In this document: positions 1 to 8,287 of the stretch, piece by piece
Layout: every line of letters starts with the position of its first letter
How positions within the stretch are numbered: position 1 is the stretch's first letter
Notes under the pieces: generated by a model
What the model was told of the DNA's origin: nothing
Database searches by the model: none
Seen by the model: only the letters and a program-made list of their open reading frames with translations
Translations under genes and position numbers: made by a program
NCBI RefSeq assembly: GCF_009862265.1
Contig: NZ_WWGX01000060.1
Location: forward strand, 31,363-83,858
From: Streptomyces sp. SID8352
Lineage (GTDB): Bacteria; Actinomycetota; Actinomycetes; Streptomycetales; Streptomycetaceae
Length of the DNA stretch: 52,496 bases
Reading direction: 5' to 3'

Positions 1-1400
1 GTGTCGAAGGGGGAGTGCGGGGCCCGCTGGAAGACCACCGCGATCTCCGTCACCCGGCGGCCCAGCCGCTTGCCGGTGCGCAGGTAGAAGGGGACGCCGG
101 CCCAGCGGCGGTTGTCGATCGCCAGCCCGACCGCGGCGTACGTGTCGGTGGTGGAGCCGGGGTCGATGCCCTCCTCCTCCGTGTACCCCGGCACCGGCGC
201 GCCGCCCTGCCAGCCCGCCGTGTACTGCCCGCGCACGGTGTGCGCGCCGAGGTCGTCCGGCAGCCGCACCGCTCGCAGCACCTTCAGCTTCTCGGTGAGC
301 AGCGACGCCGCGTCGAAGGAGGCGGGCTCCTCCATGGCGGTCAGCGCCAGCAGTTGCAGCAGATGGTTCTGGAGCACGTCGCGGGCGGCGCCGATCCCGT
401 CGTAGTACCCGGCCCGGCCGCCGATCCCGATGTCCTCCGCCATGGTGATCTGCACGTGGTCGACGTAGGACCGGTTCCAGACCGGCTCGTACATCTGGTT
501 GGCGAAGCGGAGCGCCAGGATGTTCTGGACGGTCTCCTTGCCGAGGTAGTGGTCGATGCGGAACACCTGGTCCGGTTCGAACACCTCGTGCACCAGTGCG
601 TTGAGGTCGCGGGCGCTCGCCAGGTCGCGCCCGAACGGCTTCTCGATCACCGCCCGGCGCCAGGAGCCCTCCGGGGCGTCCGCCAGCCCGTGCTTCTTGA
701 GCTGCCGCACCACCTTCGGGAAGAACCTCGGCGGCACGGAGAGGTAGAAGGCGTAGTTCCCGCTGGTCCCCCGGGAGGCGTCCAGTTCCTCGACGGCCTC
801 CCGCAACTGGCCGAAGGCGGCGTCGTCGTCGAAGTCGCCCGGGACGAAGCGCATGCCCTCGCTGAGCTGCTGCCACACCTCCTCGCGGAAGGGGGTGCGG
901 GCGTACTCCTTGACGGCGTCGTGCACCACCTGCGCGAAGTCCTGGTCCGCCCAGTCCCGGCGGGCGAAGCCGACCAGGGAGAAGCCCGGCGGCAGCAGAC
1001 CGCGCTCGGCCAGGTCGTACACGGCGGGCATCAGCTTCTTGCGGGACAGGTCCCCGGTGACGCCGAAGATCACCAGTCCGGACGGGCCCGCGATCCGGGG
1101 CAGCCGCCGGTCCCGGGGATCCCGGAGGGGATTGCTCCAGTCGAGCGGTGGCACGGGGGCGGCGGCCCGTCCGGCGCCTCCTGCGCCCCGGGCCCCGCGC
1201 CGCGCACCGGACCCCGCCGCGGCCCGGGGGGAGCCGCCGCCGTCCCGGTCGCCGGAGGTGCCGGGCGCTGCCCGGCGCCCGGCCCCGCAGGGCCTCCCGG
1301 ACGGCGCCCGGTCCGCCCCCGCCCGGTCCGGCGCCGCCTTCCCCGCCTCCTGCGCCGGTCCGGTCCCCCGGACCGCCGCGGCGGGAAGCTCCTCGCTCAT
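1..1400 (-). CDS. zwf: glucose-6-phosphate 1-dehydrogenase, 3' end cut by window
   Basis: This enzyme oxidises glucose 6-phosphate with NADP+ in the first step of the oxidative pentose phosphate pathway. The reverse strand shows the Rossmann motif VIFGVTGDLSRKKL, the catalytic RIDHYLGKE signature and a typical C-terminal beta/alpha domain. The frame is open to base 1, so the last ~40 residues lie outside the window. The ATG at 1400 has AAGGGAG about 10 nt upstream. However, the first ~80 residues from this start are low-complexity Arg/Ala/Pro and precede the usual zwf start region (LDWSNPLRD). A GTG at 1154 would give a family-length N-terminus but has no close Shine-Dalgarno. Function is certain and the start is not. 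No transaldolase, transketolase or opcA partner is visible upstream. Confidence 0.93.
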   Translation of the reverse strand, partial: MSEELPAAAVRGTGPAQEAGKAAPDRAGADRAPSGRPCGAGRRAAPGTSGDRDGGGSPRAAAGSGARRGARGAGGAGRAAAPVPPLDWSNPLRDPRDRRLPRIAGPSGLVIFGVTGDLSRKKLMPAVYDLAERGLLPPGFSLVGFARRDWADQDFAQVVHDAVKEYARTPFREEVWQQLSEGMRFVPGDFDDDAAFGQLREAVEELDASRGTSGNYAFYLSVPPRFFPKVVRQLKKHGLADAPEGSWRRAVIEKPFGRDLASARDLNALVHEVFEPDQVFRIDHYLGKETVQNILALRFANQMYEPVWNRSYVDHVQITMAEDIGIGGRAGYYDGIGAARDVLQNHLLQLLALTAMEEPASFDAASLLTEKLKVLRAVRLPDDLGAHTVRGQYTAGWQGGAPVPGYTEEEGIDPGSTTDTYAAVGLAIDNRRWAGVPFYLRTGKRLGRRVTEIAVVFQRAPHSPFD

Positions 1401-2042
1401 TGCCCGTCAACTCCCTTGCCGTCGAGCGACTTCGTCACCGTATCCAGCATCTCCCTCCGGACCGCGGCAGCCTCGCCGGAACCCGTGCGTACCGGCCACC
1501 GCGCCGCGCCGCCCCGCAGGGAGGCGACCACCGGTGGCCGCGCCCCGCCCGGGGCGCCACCGTGCCCGGTGGGGCACCCGGGACGGCCCGGCACCGCGGT
1601 CGGGGGCGCCGGGGGCGAGCGGATCCACCCTGTCCAGGGTGTCCCGGGACGCCGGGTCCTTCACCCCGGGAGAGCGGGTCCGCGGGGGGTGGTGCCGTCC
1701 GGGAACGTGTGTTCGCCCGGGTGGACGGGGACACCGGGGGCGTTCCCTGCGTCCCCGGGCCCTTCCTGTCGGCCGTCGCCCGCCCGTGCCCCCGGCCCCC
1801 CACCCGCTCCGGCTTCCCCGTGGGCCCGGTCCCAACCGGCGCACCGGCCCACGACCCCTCGGGAGCGCCGGTCCACCCGGGGTCACCGGGTCACCGGTCC
1901 CACCGGCGCACCGCCGCCCCCGTCGTCCGGCCCCGTCGTCCGGCACCGTCCCCACGCGACGCGACGCGCCCCGCCGCGTCCCCCCGGCGTGCCATGATCG
2001 GCGTGCGGTGACCGGTGGGGTGCGCGGCGGAAGGACGTGGAC
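1401..2042. other. divergent intergenic region, no gene recognised
   Basis: About 640 bases separate divergent zwf and the GH4 gene. All long open frames here are Arg/Pro/Gly/Ala-rich and match no family I know. On the minus strand a frame ends ...LDTVTKSLDGKGVDGQ with its stop overlapping the zwf ATG, so a short coupled leader peptide is possible but unproven. Both promoters are expected here. I see no convincing consensus. Confidence 0.5.
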
Positions 2043-3380
2043 GTGCGGCTGGTGATTCTGGGCGGTGGCGGATTCCGGGTGCCCCTGGTGTACGGGGCCC
2101 TGCTCGGCGACCGGGGCGAGGGACGGGTGACCCGGGTGGTCCTGTACGACGGGGACCCGGCGCGGCTCTCCGCGATCACCCGTGTCCTGGCCGAGCAGGC
2201 CGCCGGATTCCCGGACGCCCCCGGGGTGACGGCCACCACCGACCTGGACGAGGCGCTGCGCGGAGCCGACTTCGTGTTCTCCGCGATCCGCGTCGGCGGA
2301 CTGGAGGGCCGGGCCGAGGACGAGCGGGTGGCGTTCGCCGAGGGCGTCCTCGGCCAGGAGACCGTGGGCGCGGGCGGCATCGCCTACGGCCTGCGGACCG
2401 TCCCCGTCGCCGACGCCTTCGCCCGCCGCGTGGCCCTGCTGGCGCCCGACGCCTGGGTCATCAACTTCACCAACCCCGCCGGGCTGGTCACCGAGGCCAT
2501 GTCCCGCCACCTCGGCGACCGGGTCATCGGCATCTGCGACTCCCCGGTCGGCCTCGGCCGCCGCATCGCCCGGGTGCTCGGCGCCGACCCGGAGCGCGCG
2601 TGGATCGACTACGTCGGCCTCAACCACCTCGGCTGGGTGCGGGGGCTGCGCGTGGACGGACGCGACGAACTCCCGCGCCTGCTCGCCGATCCCGACCTGC
2701 TGGGCTCCTTCGAGGAGGGCCGCCTCTTCGGCGCCGAGTGGCTCCGCTCGCTCGGCGCGATCCCCAACGAGTACCTGCACTACTACTACTTCAACCGCGA
2801 GGCCGTCCGCGCCCACCGGGAGACCGACCCCACCAGGGGCGCCTTCCTGCGCGACCAGCAGGCCCGCTTCTACGACGGGGTGCGGAGCCCCGGCACCCCC
2901 GCCCTCGCCGCCTGGGACAGCACCCGCGCCGAGCGCGAGGCCACCTACATGGCGGAGAACCGGGAGACGGCGGGCGCGGGGGAGCGCGAGCCCGAGGACC
3001 TGTCCGGCGGCTACGAGAAGGTCGCGCTGGCCCTGATGCGGGCCATCGCGCGCGACGAACGCGCGACGCTGATCCTCAACGTCCGCAACGGCGCCACCCT
3101 GTCGGCCCTCGACGCCGAAGCCGTCATCGAGGTCCCGTGCGCGGTCGGCGCGAGCGGCGCGCACCCGGTCTCCGTCGACCCGCTGCCGGGCCACGCCACC
3201 GGCCTGGTCTGCGCCGTCAAGGCGGTGGAACGGGAGATCCTGACCGCAGCCCGCACCGGCTCCCGCGCCGCCGCCGTCAAGGCGTTCGCCCTGCACCCGC
3301 TCGTCGACTCGGTGACCGTCGCCCGGCGTCTGCTCGACGGGTACCTGGCCGTCCATCCCGGCCTGGCCTACCTCGCCTAG
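2043..3380 (+). CDS. GH4 family glycosidase, probable 6-phospho-beta-glucosidase
   Basis: GH4 enzymes hydrolyse 6-phospho-glycosides through an NAD+-dependent oxidation/elimination mechanism that needs a divalent metal. The 445-aa protein starts with the dinucleotide motif LGGGGFR. It has the family blocks INFTNPAGLVTEA, GICDSPVG (metal/active-site Cys) and GLNHLGWV (metal His), at normal family length. A GTG at 2037 is also in frame, but the GGAAGGA at 2029-2035 lies 7 nt before the GTG at 2043 and only 1 nt before 2037, so 2043 is chosen. The likely role is cytoplasmic cleavage of phosphorylated beta-glucosides. No PTS gene is adjacent, so the substrate is inferred. It is followed by an inverted repeat (3387-3433) that may terminate transcription. 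Confidence 0.9.
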   Translation: MRLVILGGGGFRVPLVYGALLGDRGEGRVTRVVLYDGDPARLSAITRVLAEQAAGFPDAPGVTATTDLDEALRGADFVFSAIRVGGLEGRAEDERVAFAEGVLGQETVGAGGIAYGLRTVPVADAFARRVALLAPDAWVINFTNPAGLVTEAMSRHLGDRVIGICDSPVGLGRRIARVLGADPERAWIDYVGLNHLGWVRGLRVDGRDELPRLLADPDLLGSFEEGRLFGAEWLRSLGAIPNEYLHYYYFNREAVRAHRETDPTRGAFLRDQQARFYDGVRSPGTPALAAWDSTRAEREATYMAENRETAGAGEREPEDLSGGYEKVALALMRAIARDERATLILNVRNGATLSALDAEAVIEVPCAVGASGAHPVSVDPLPGHATGLVCAVKAVEREILTAARTGSRAAAVKAFALHPLVDSVTVARRLLDGYLAVHPGLAYLA

Positions 3381-3383
3381 GGT

Positions 3384-3439
3384 CCTTCGTTCGGATCGGG
3401 CCGGACCCCGCGAGCCCGGCATGATCCGAACGAGAGGCC
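3384..3439. repeat. short inverted repeat related to the 45.9-kb element; possible terminator
   Basis: The arms TCGTTCGGATC (3387-3397) and GATCCGAACGA (3423-3433) pair perfectly over 11 bp around a 25-nt loop, with partial pairing outside. The left arm plus GGGCCGG matches the terminal sequence of the larger element at 45881-46040 (TCGTTTGGATCAGGCCGG) at most positions. It looks like an internally deleted copy of the same repeat family. Lying 6 nt after the GH4 stop, it could also act as a terminator. Confidence 0.6.
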
Positions 3440-3643
3440 GTGGGGACTCCTCTCCGGGGCTCCGCCGCCCCGGGGCCCCTGGCGTGCTCTCCGTGAGGGG
3501 CCCCGAAGGGGTTCAGGGAGGGGCCGGGGCGGTCGCGGGAGCCCGAATCCGGCCGTCGGGGGACAAAGCAGCGGGCCGTCTTGTGACTCCCGGCCCGGAT
3601 GTGATCTCTTTGCGTCGACGGCGGGTTGGAAGGGGTGGGGACG

Positions 3644-4501
3644 ATGTCCGGCAAGGGTGGCTCGGGGAAGCTGTGGGCCATCAGCGACCTGCACATCGGC
3701 TACCAGGAGAACCGCGCCCTCGTGGAGAGGATGCGTCCCGAGGGCGACGACGACTGGCTCCTGGTGGCCGGTGACGTGGCGGAGACCGTCGAGGACGTCC
3801 GCTGGGCGCTCGGTCTCCTCGCGAGCCGGTTCCGCAGGGTCGTCTGGGCCCCCGGCAACCACGAGTTGTGGACCCATCCCAAGGACCCGGTCACCCTGCG
3901 CGGCGCCGAACGCTACGCCCATCTGGTCGAGGTGTGCCGCGAACTCGGCGTGACCACGCCCGAGGACCCCTACCCCGTGTGGGAGGGCGGGGGCGGCCCC
4001 GTGGCCGTCGCCCCGCTGTTCCTGCTCTACGACTACTCCTTCCTCCCCTCCGGCTCCACCACCAAGGAGGAGGGCCTCGCCCACGCGCACGGAACCGGTG
4101 TGGTGTGCGCCGACGAGTACCTGCTGCACCCCGACCCGCACCCGAGCCGCGAGGCCTGGTGCCGCGAGCGGGTCGCGCTGACCGCCGAGCGGCTCGACGC
4201 GCTCCCCGCCGACCTGCCGACGGTGCTCGTCAACCACTATCCGCTGGACCGGCACCCCACCGAGGTGCTGTGGCACCCGGAGTTCGCCATGTGGTGCGGC
4301 ACCGCGCTCACCGCCGACTGGCACCGCAGGTACCGGGTGCGGACCATGGTCTACGGCCATCTGCACATCCCCCGCACCACCTGGCACGAGGGGGTGCGCT
4401 TCGAGGAGGTCTCGGTCGGCTACCCCAGGGAGTGGCGCAAGCGCGACACGCCGCCCGGTCGGCTGCGCCTCATCCTGCCCGCCGAGGAGAAGGCGTCGTG
4501 A
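3644..4501 (+). CDS. calcineurin-like metallophosphoesterase
   Basis: This is a 285-aa cytoplasmic member of the calcineurin-like fold. The metal-binding blocks are in order: SDLHIG (D15, H17), AGDVAE, PGNHELW, VNHYPLD and YGHLHIP. All metal ligands are present, so an active phosphoesterase is expected. The substrate cannot be told from sequence. The ATG at 3644 is chosen because the protein begins directly before the first beta strand. The stop codon overlaps the next start as GTGA, so it is translationally coupled to the PPTase gene. This pairing is, from memory, also found in other Streptomyces and suggests a shared function in cofactor or CoA-related metabolism. That link is inference. 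Confidence 0.88.
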   Translation: MSGKGGSGKLWAISDLHIGYQENRALVERMRPEGDDDWLLVAGDVAETVEDVRWALGLLASRFRRVVWAPGNHELWTHPKDPVTLRGAERYAHLVEVCRELGVTTPEDPYPVWEGGGGPVAVAPLFLLYDYSFLPSGSTTKEEGLAHAHGTGVVCADEYLLHPDPHPSREAWCRERVALTAERLDALPADLPTVLVNHYPLDRHPTEVLWHPEFAMWCGTALTADWHRRYRVRTMVYGHLHIPRTTWHEGVRFEEVSVGYPREWRKRDTPPGRLRLILPAEEKAS

Positions 4502-5181
4502 TCGAGACCCTGTTGCCGGGGGGCGTCGTCACCGTGGAGGCCCACGGCCACGACGAGACCGGTCACGGCCCGCTCTACCCGGGCGAGGCCGAGCTGGTGG
4601 AGCGGGCGGTCGCCAAGCGCCGCCGCGAGTTCACCGTCGTACGGTCCTGTGCCCGCCGCGCGATGGAGCGGCTCGGCGTGCCCCCGCAGGCGGTGCTGCG
4701 CGGCGAACGCGGGGTCCCGCTCTGGCCGGACGGGCTGATCGGCAGCATGACCCACTGCGACGGCTTCTGCGCCGCCGCCCTCGCCCACGCCACCGAACTG
4801 GCCTCCCTCGGCATAGACGCCGAACCCCACGGCCCCCTTCCGGAGGGCGTGCTCGCCGCCGTGGCCCTGCCGCCCGAGGCGGAACGGCTGCGCGGGCTGA
4901 GTGCGCGGCGGCCCGAAGTCCACTGGGACCGGCTGCTGTTCAGCGCCAAGGAGTCCGTGTACAAGGCGTGGTTCCCGCTCACCGGGAAGTGGCTGGACTT
5001 CAGCGAGGCCGACATCGAGATCGTGCCGGACGCCGGGGGCTCCGCGGCGACCGGGGCGCTGCGCGCCGAGCTGCTGGTGCCGGGTCCGACCGTCTCCGGG
5101 CGGCGGCTCACGCACTTCGAGGGCCGCTGGACCGCCCGCGACGGGCTGGTCGCCACCGCGATCACCGTCCCGCACGGCTGA
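4498..5181 (+). CDS. Sfp/EntD-type 4'-phosphopantetheinyl transferase
   Basis: The enzyme transfers phosphopantetheine from CoA to a serine of carrier proteins of fatty acid, polyketide or non-ribosomal peptide synthases. The 227-aa protein shows the diagnostic motif GIDAEP (D107, E109 bind Mg2+) and WDRLLFSAKESVYKAW (143-158; E152 and K156 conserved), plus the RRREF N-terminal block. The start is the GTG overlapping the phosphoesterase stop by 4 nt. It probably corresponds to the broad-specificity PPTase that I recall as SCO6673 in S. coelicolor. No biosynthetic cluster lies in the window, so it likely serves synthases elsewhere in trans. Confidence 0.92.
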   Translation: MIETLLPGGVVTVEAHGHDETGHGPLYPGEAELVERAVAKRRREFTVVRSCARRAMERLGVPPQAVLRGERGVPLWPDGLIGSMTHCDGFCAAALAHATELASLGIDAEPHGPLPEGVLAAVALPPEAERLRGLSARRPEVHWDRLLFSAKESVYKAWFPLTGKWLDFSEADIEIVPDAGGSAATGALRAELLVPGPTVSGRRLTHFEGRWTARDGLVATAITVPHG

Positions 5182-5748
5182 CGCCCGACGCCCGACGCCC
5201 GACGCCGAGCCCCCGTTGCCGCGCACGTGACCGCGGGGTCCGGCGCCGGCGCCGCCCGCACGACCGAGGGTTCCCGGCGTCCGACGCCGCGCGGGTGACC
5301 GCGGCGGCCGATGCCGGCCGTCGGCGCCCGACGGCGCGTCCGGGCGCCGTGCCGGCCATGGGAGCGGCCGGTGACCGGGCGGTCCGGGGCGCGGCCGGGC
5401 GACCACCTGTCCCGGCCACGTCCGGACCATGGCCGTCCGCCTCCGCCCCCGGCCGTGGTCGATGGGCGGGCGCACCTCCGCCCGCGCTGCGCATGGCCCG
5501 GCCGCACGTCTCCTCCCGGCCGCCGCGCCTCGGCCCCGCCCCGCGCCCGCGCCGTCGGCTCCGGAAGACGCGTACCGGAGCCTCCCGCCGTCCGTGTCCC
5601 GTGTCCCCGCCCGCCGGACTCCGCCCGTGCCGTGCCGGGCCGCGCGCGCTCCCGTGCCCGGCGTGCCGGGGCACCCCGGGCGCCTGGGCGGCCGAGGGCG
5701 ACAGCGGCTTGCCTCCCCGGGCGCGGCAGGGCCGCGCGGGGCCCGGGG
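5182..5748. other. intergenic low-complexity region with 7-bp tandem repeat
   Basis: A tandem GACGCCC repeat (nearly 4 copies, 5180-5207) begins at the PPTase stop codon. The rest is GC-rich, with open frames on both strands of Arg/Pro/Gly-rich composition and no recognisable domain or ribosome binding site. The region lies between convergent genes and may terminate both transcripts. I support no gene here. Confidence 0.5.
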
Positions 5749-5988
5749 TCAGGGCCGCCGGTACCAGTCGCGCAGCAGCCGGAAGAACACCTCCTCGTTG
5801 CCCGCCAGCCCGGCCTCCGCCAGGGCCCGTTCCGCCTCCGCGAGCACGGCGGGCGGGACCATCGGCGGCAGGGGCGCCAGGGACCCCGGCGGGGTCGGGT
5901 CGAGACCCGCCCGCACGGTCTGCAGCAGCCTCAGATACGCCCGCACGGCGCTGCGTTCATGATCGGTCGGTACGGCGGCGGTGGTCAT
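5749..5988 (-). CDS. 79-aa hypothetical protein, third gene of XRE/protease operon
   Basis: No family is recognised. The ATG at 5988 is preceded by GGGGAG at suitable spacing. The frame extends upstream without a good ribosome site, so 5988 is chosen. The product is mostly helical with a Pro-rich middle and ends in EEVFFRLLRDWYRRP. It is cytoplasmic, with no membrane segment. It lies 118 nt downstream of the ImmA/IrrE-like gene on the same strand. The gap holds a small CCCCG-CTG-CGGGG hairpin (6024-6036). It could be a protease substrate or accessory protein of that module, which is inference from position only. Confidence 0.6.
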   Translation of the reverse strand: MTTAAVPTDHERSAVRAYLRLLQTVRAGLDPTPPGSLAPLPPMVPPAVLAEAERALAEAGLAGNEEVFFRLLRDWYRRP

Positions 5989-6106
5989 CCTCGGCTCCCC
6001 ACAACGGCGTCGGCGGTCGCGCGCCCCGCTGCGGGGCGGCCCGCGCACCAGCTTGCCGCGCGCCACCGACAATCCGTCCGAGCCGCGCCCGCACGGGGCC
6101 GCCGGG

Positions 6107-6664
6107 TCAGCCCGGGTAGCCCAGTGACGCCTCGATGCGGGCGGCCAGGTGGTCCCGCCGCACCGCGCCCGGCGGGGTCGAACCCGCCATCCAGGTGCGG
6201 CACTTGCTGGCCAGCAGCAGGCCGAAGCTCTCGGCCTCCCGTTCGTCGGCCAGGTCGAATCGGGAGCGCGCGGCGACCGCCCGCACGGTGGCCCGCAGGG
6301 TCTCCTCGTCCACCGGGCCCCCGCCTCCGGCGAGCAGCCGGTGGGTCACCGGGGTGGCGCCGACGATCCCGCCGTGGTGCCCCGCCGTCATGTGCCACAG
6401 CTCATGCCCCAGGATGACCAACTGGTGGTCGGGGGCGGTCCGTTCCTCGACCACCACGAGATCCTGGTCGGCCATGTCCAGCCAGAGCCCGCTGGCGGTG
6501 CCGGGCGGGAAGGCGGCCATCCGGAAGCGGACCGGCCGGCCCCGGCGACGGCTCATCGTCGCGCACAGCGAGCCGTACAGGTCGACCGGGGACTCGGGAG
6601 CGGACAGGGTCAGCTCCGTCACCAACTCGCCGCACAGGCGGCGCATCTGCCTGCGGATGCACAC
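6107..6664 (-). CDS. ImmA/IrrE-like zinc metallopeptidase (toxin-component-like)
   Basis: The 185-aa product contains an intact HELWH zinc motif (residues 87-91) and, about 50 residues later, EREAESFGLLLASK. The latter fits the ExEAxxFxxxLL helix that supplies the third ligand in ImmA/IrrE (DUF955) proteins. Proteins of this type cleave or sense a partner HTH regulator, and the gene directly follows such a regulator. The GTG at 6664 is preceded by GGGGGGGA at about 5 nt. A second in-frame GTG at 6697 would overlap the regulator stop (GTGA) and add 11 residues. In Streptomyces such genes are often labelled toxin components. Actual cleavage of the neighbour is inference. Confidence 0.75.
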   Translation of the reverse strand: MCIRRQMRRLCGELVTELTLSAPESPVDLYGSLCATMSRRRGRPVRFRMAAFPPGTASGLWLDMADQDLVVVEERTAPDHQLVILGHELWHMTAGHHGGIVGATPVTHRLLAGGGGPVDEETLRATVRAVAARSRFDLADEREAESFGLLLASKCRTWMAGSTPPGAVRRDHLAARIEASLGYPG

Positions 6665-6693
6665 GTCGTCCCCCCCCACCCTCACCGCTCGGC

Positions 6694-7350
6694 TCACGAC
6701 TCGGGTCGTTTGACACTTTCCAGGAGCATGTCCAGCCATTCGGCGACCTTGTCGCGGTGCTGGTCGGTGGGGAGCTGGGCGGCCCGCCAGGCGATGCCGC
6801 GCACGCCGTGGTCCTGGAGCAGCCGCTCCAGCGGATCGTCCTCGGCGGCGGCCGCCGCCCGTTCGCGGTCGGCGAGCTGCTGGAGCAGTTCCTGCTCGGT
6901 GTGCTGGAGCGCGCTCATCAGCGCCTCGGGCTCCTCCGCGGTGAGGAAGCCGGCGTGCACCCGGAAGAAGCGCTGGATCGCGTCGCAGTGCTCCATGGTG
7001 GGCCGCCGGTCGCCGTTGATGAGGGCGCCCGCCTGCTGCCGGGACATCCCGGCGCCGTCCGCGATCTCCTGCTGGGTGTACCGGCGCCCGTTCGGTTTCA
7101 GCCGGGTGCGCCGCAGCAGGTCCAGACGCTGCAGGAACCGCGCCTGCACATCCGGCTCGCCCGCCGGACGGCCGCTGAGCAGCGCCCGCACGACCGGCTC
7201 GGGGACGCCGGACGCGGCGGACAGGCCGCCGATGTCGAAGACCTCGGCGTGCGACACGCCGAGCCGGTCCGCGAGCGCGGTGACACGGGAGACCACGGCG
7301 GGCAGTGTGGCCGCCGGCATGGCACCCGGACCCTCGAAGCCACCCGTCAC
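6694..7350 (-). CDS. XRE-family regulator, EspR-like architecture
   Basis: The 218-aa DNA-binding protein has a helix-turn-helix in the segment YTQQEIADGAGMSRQQ with GALINGDRRPTMEH following. Next is a helical domain including FRVHAGFLTAEEPEALMSAL, reminiscent of EspR-type nucleoid-associated regulators. The start is GTG 7350, with AGGAG about 9 nt upstream (7360s, reverse strand). The ORF upstream of it has no ribosome site. It heads an operon with the HExxH protease and a 79-aa protein, and is divergent from a free-standing MmyB-like domain gene. The 230-bp shared intergenic region holds several palindromes that are candidate operators. Confidence 0.8.
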   Translation of the reverse strand: MTGGFEGPGAMPAATLPAVVSRVTALADRLGVSHAEVFDIGGLSAASGVPEPVVRALLSGRPAGEPDVQARFLQRLDLLRRTRLKPNGRRYTQQEIADGAGMSRQQAGALINGDRRPTMEHCDAIQRFFRVHAGFLTAEEPEALMSALQHTEQELLQQLADRERAAAAAEDDPLERLLQDHGVRGIAWRAAQLPTDQHRDKVAEWLDMLLESVKRPES

Positions 7351-7454
7351 CGACAGATCTCCTACGTCTCTCACTGGCCTCACAGGCTTTTCACAAGCAG
7401 TCGCCGTGAACTTCCCGGAGAGTAGCTTGTCGCTCGAACCCACATCCAGGTCTC

Positions 7455-7536
7455 GCCACAACTGTGGCCTATTTCAGCCGTCAACAGGCACGAAATGCCA
7501 CGATAGTTGACACGCCTTGCGTCGGGGCAGCAGGAT
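7455..7536. promoter_or_regulatory. divergent control region: nested palindromes overlapping a promoter
   Basis: Three inverted repeats sit between the divergent genes. They are GCCACA-AC-TGTGGC (7455-7468), GTCAAC...GTTGAC (7480-7485 / 7506-7511), and inside the latter GGCA-CGAAA-TGCC (7487-7499). The right arm of the outer repeat contains TTGACA (7507-7512), a consensus -35. CAGGAT at 7531-7536 lies 18 bp downstream as a -10 for the plus-strand gene at 7583. A protein bound to the repeat would cover the -35, so repression of the MmyB-domain gene by the XRE protein is the simplest reading (inference). Confidence 0.6.
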
Positions 7537-7582
7537 CGGGACGCCGCGAGAAGGCCGCATAGGCAAGAGGGGTGACCTCCCG

Positions 7583-8242
7583 ATGGCATTTCAGGCAAGA
7601 GGGCGGCGGCCGGCGCCGCGGCCCGCTCCCACGACTCCCGAGGCCCAGGCCTACCTCCAGGACTACGCGACGTTCCTGGAGGCCTGCTCCTTCCCTTCCT
7701 TCGTCGTCGACCACCGCTGGGACGTGGTGCTCGCCAACAGTGCATTCCGGACACTCTTCCGGGGCGTGGGGCCGCATCCGAGCGCCATGCCCTGCGACAA
7801 CTTCCTGCGTTTCGTCCTCTTCCACCCGGACGCGTCGGCGGTCCTGGGGGAGCACGAGGCGCGCTGGTGCCTGCCGATGCTGGCCCACTTCGCCGCCTCC
7901 GTGGAGCGCTACGGACAGGACCACGACCTCCAGGCCATCCGCGGCGACATCGCCCAGGACCCGCTGATGGAGGCCGCCTTCCGGCAGGGCCTGCCGCACT
8001 GGATCCGCGCCGTCGGCCCGGCGGCGGTCGAGCACGACGGGGCGATGCGCCCCCTGCTCCATCCCGATCCGCGCTGGGGCGCCACCGAGTGCCGGGTGGT
8101 CATCGAGACGCCCCGGTCCCTGGAGGAACAGGGGTACACGCGGCTGACGCTCGTCCTGCGCGAGACCCGCCGCACCCCGCACCGCCCCGCCCGCCCCCGG
8201 CGCTCCGCCTCCCACCTCAGGGTCGTGTCGGCCGGGGACTGA
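7583..8242 (+). CDS. free-standing MmyB-like ligand-binding domain protein
   Basis: The 219-aa product matches the MmyB-like regulator ligand-binding (MLTR_LBD) fold. It begins TPEAQAYLQDYATFLEACSFPSFVVDHRWDVVLANSAFRTLF, the PAS-like first half. A helical second half with DPRW and EQGYTRLTLVLRE follows. Typical family members carry an N-terminal HTH. Here the ATG at 7583 (AGAGGGG upstream) is followed at once by a short basic leader and then the ligand domain, so DNA binding is absent. It is divergent from an XRE/protease operon, so it may act as a separate sensor subunit. The family is known to bind fatty-acid-like ligands. The ligand here is unknown. A hairpin terminator follows 19 nt after the stop. 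Confidence 0.78.
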   Translation: MAFQARGRRPAPRPAPTTPEAQAYLQDYATFLEACSFPSFVVDHRWDVVLANSAFRTLFRGVGPHPSAMPCDNFLRFVLFHPDASAVLGEHEARWCLPMLAHFAASVERYGQDHDLQAIRGDIAQDPLMEAAFRQGLPHWIRAVGPAAVEHDGAMRPLLHPDPRWGATECRVVIETPRSLEEQGYTRLTLVLRETRRTPHRPARPRRSASHLRVVSAGD

Positions 8243-8261
8243 GCGGACGCGGGGACACCGG

Positions 8262-8287
8262 ACCGGCGGATCGGGGGGTCCGCCGGT
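8262..8287 (+). terminator. hairpin terminator after MmyB-domain gene
   Basis: ACCGGCGGA (8262-8270) pairs perfectly with TCCGCCGGT (8279-8287) around an 8-nt G-rich loop, 19 nt after the stop. There is no T-tract, as usual for Streptomyces. Confidence 0.6.

Noticed and set aside
15..1997. 660-aa plus-strand open frame across the start of the window
   Set aside because: It is the antisense shadow of zwf. The minus strand codes all G6PDH motifs and the plus product is Arg/Pro-rich with no domain.
1407..3422. 671-aa minus-strand frame over the GH4 gene
   Set aside because: Antisense of a gene with clear GH4 motifs. High GC removes stop codons from the opposite frames.
3277..3696. Minus-strand 139-aa ORF spanning the GH4-phosphoesterase gap
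   Set aside because: It runs through the inverted repeat and both neighbouring genes and has no ribosome site.
5162..5674. 170-aa minus-strand frame after the PPTase gene
   Set aside because: Composition is almost entirely Arg/Gly/Pro/Ala and it overlaps the PPTase 3' end in antisense.
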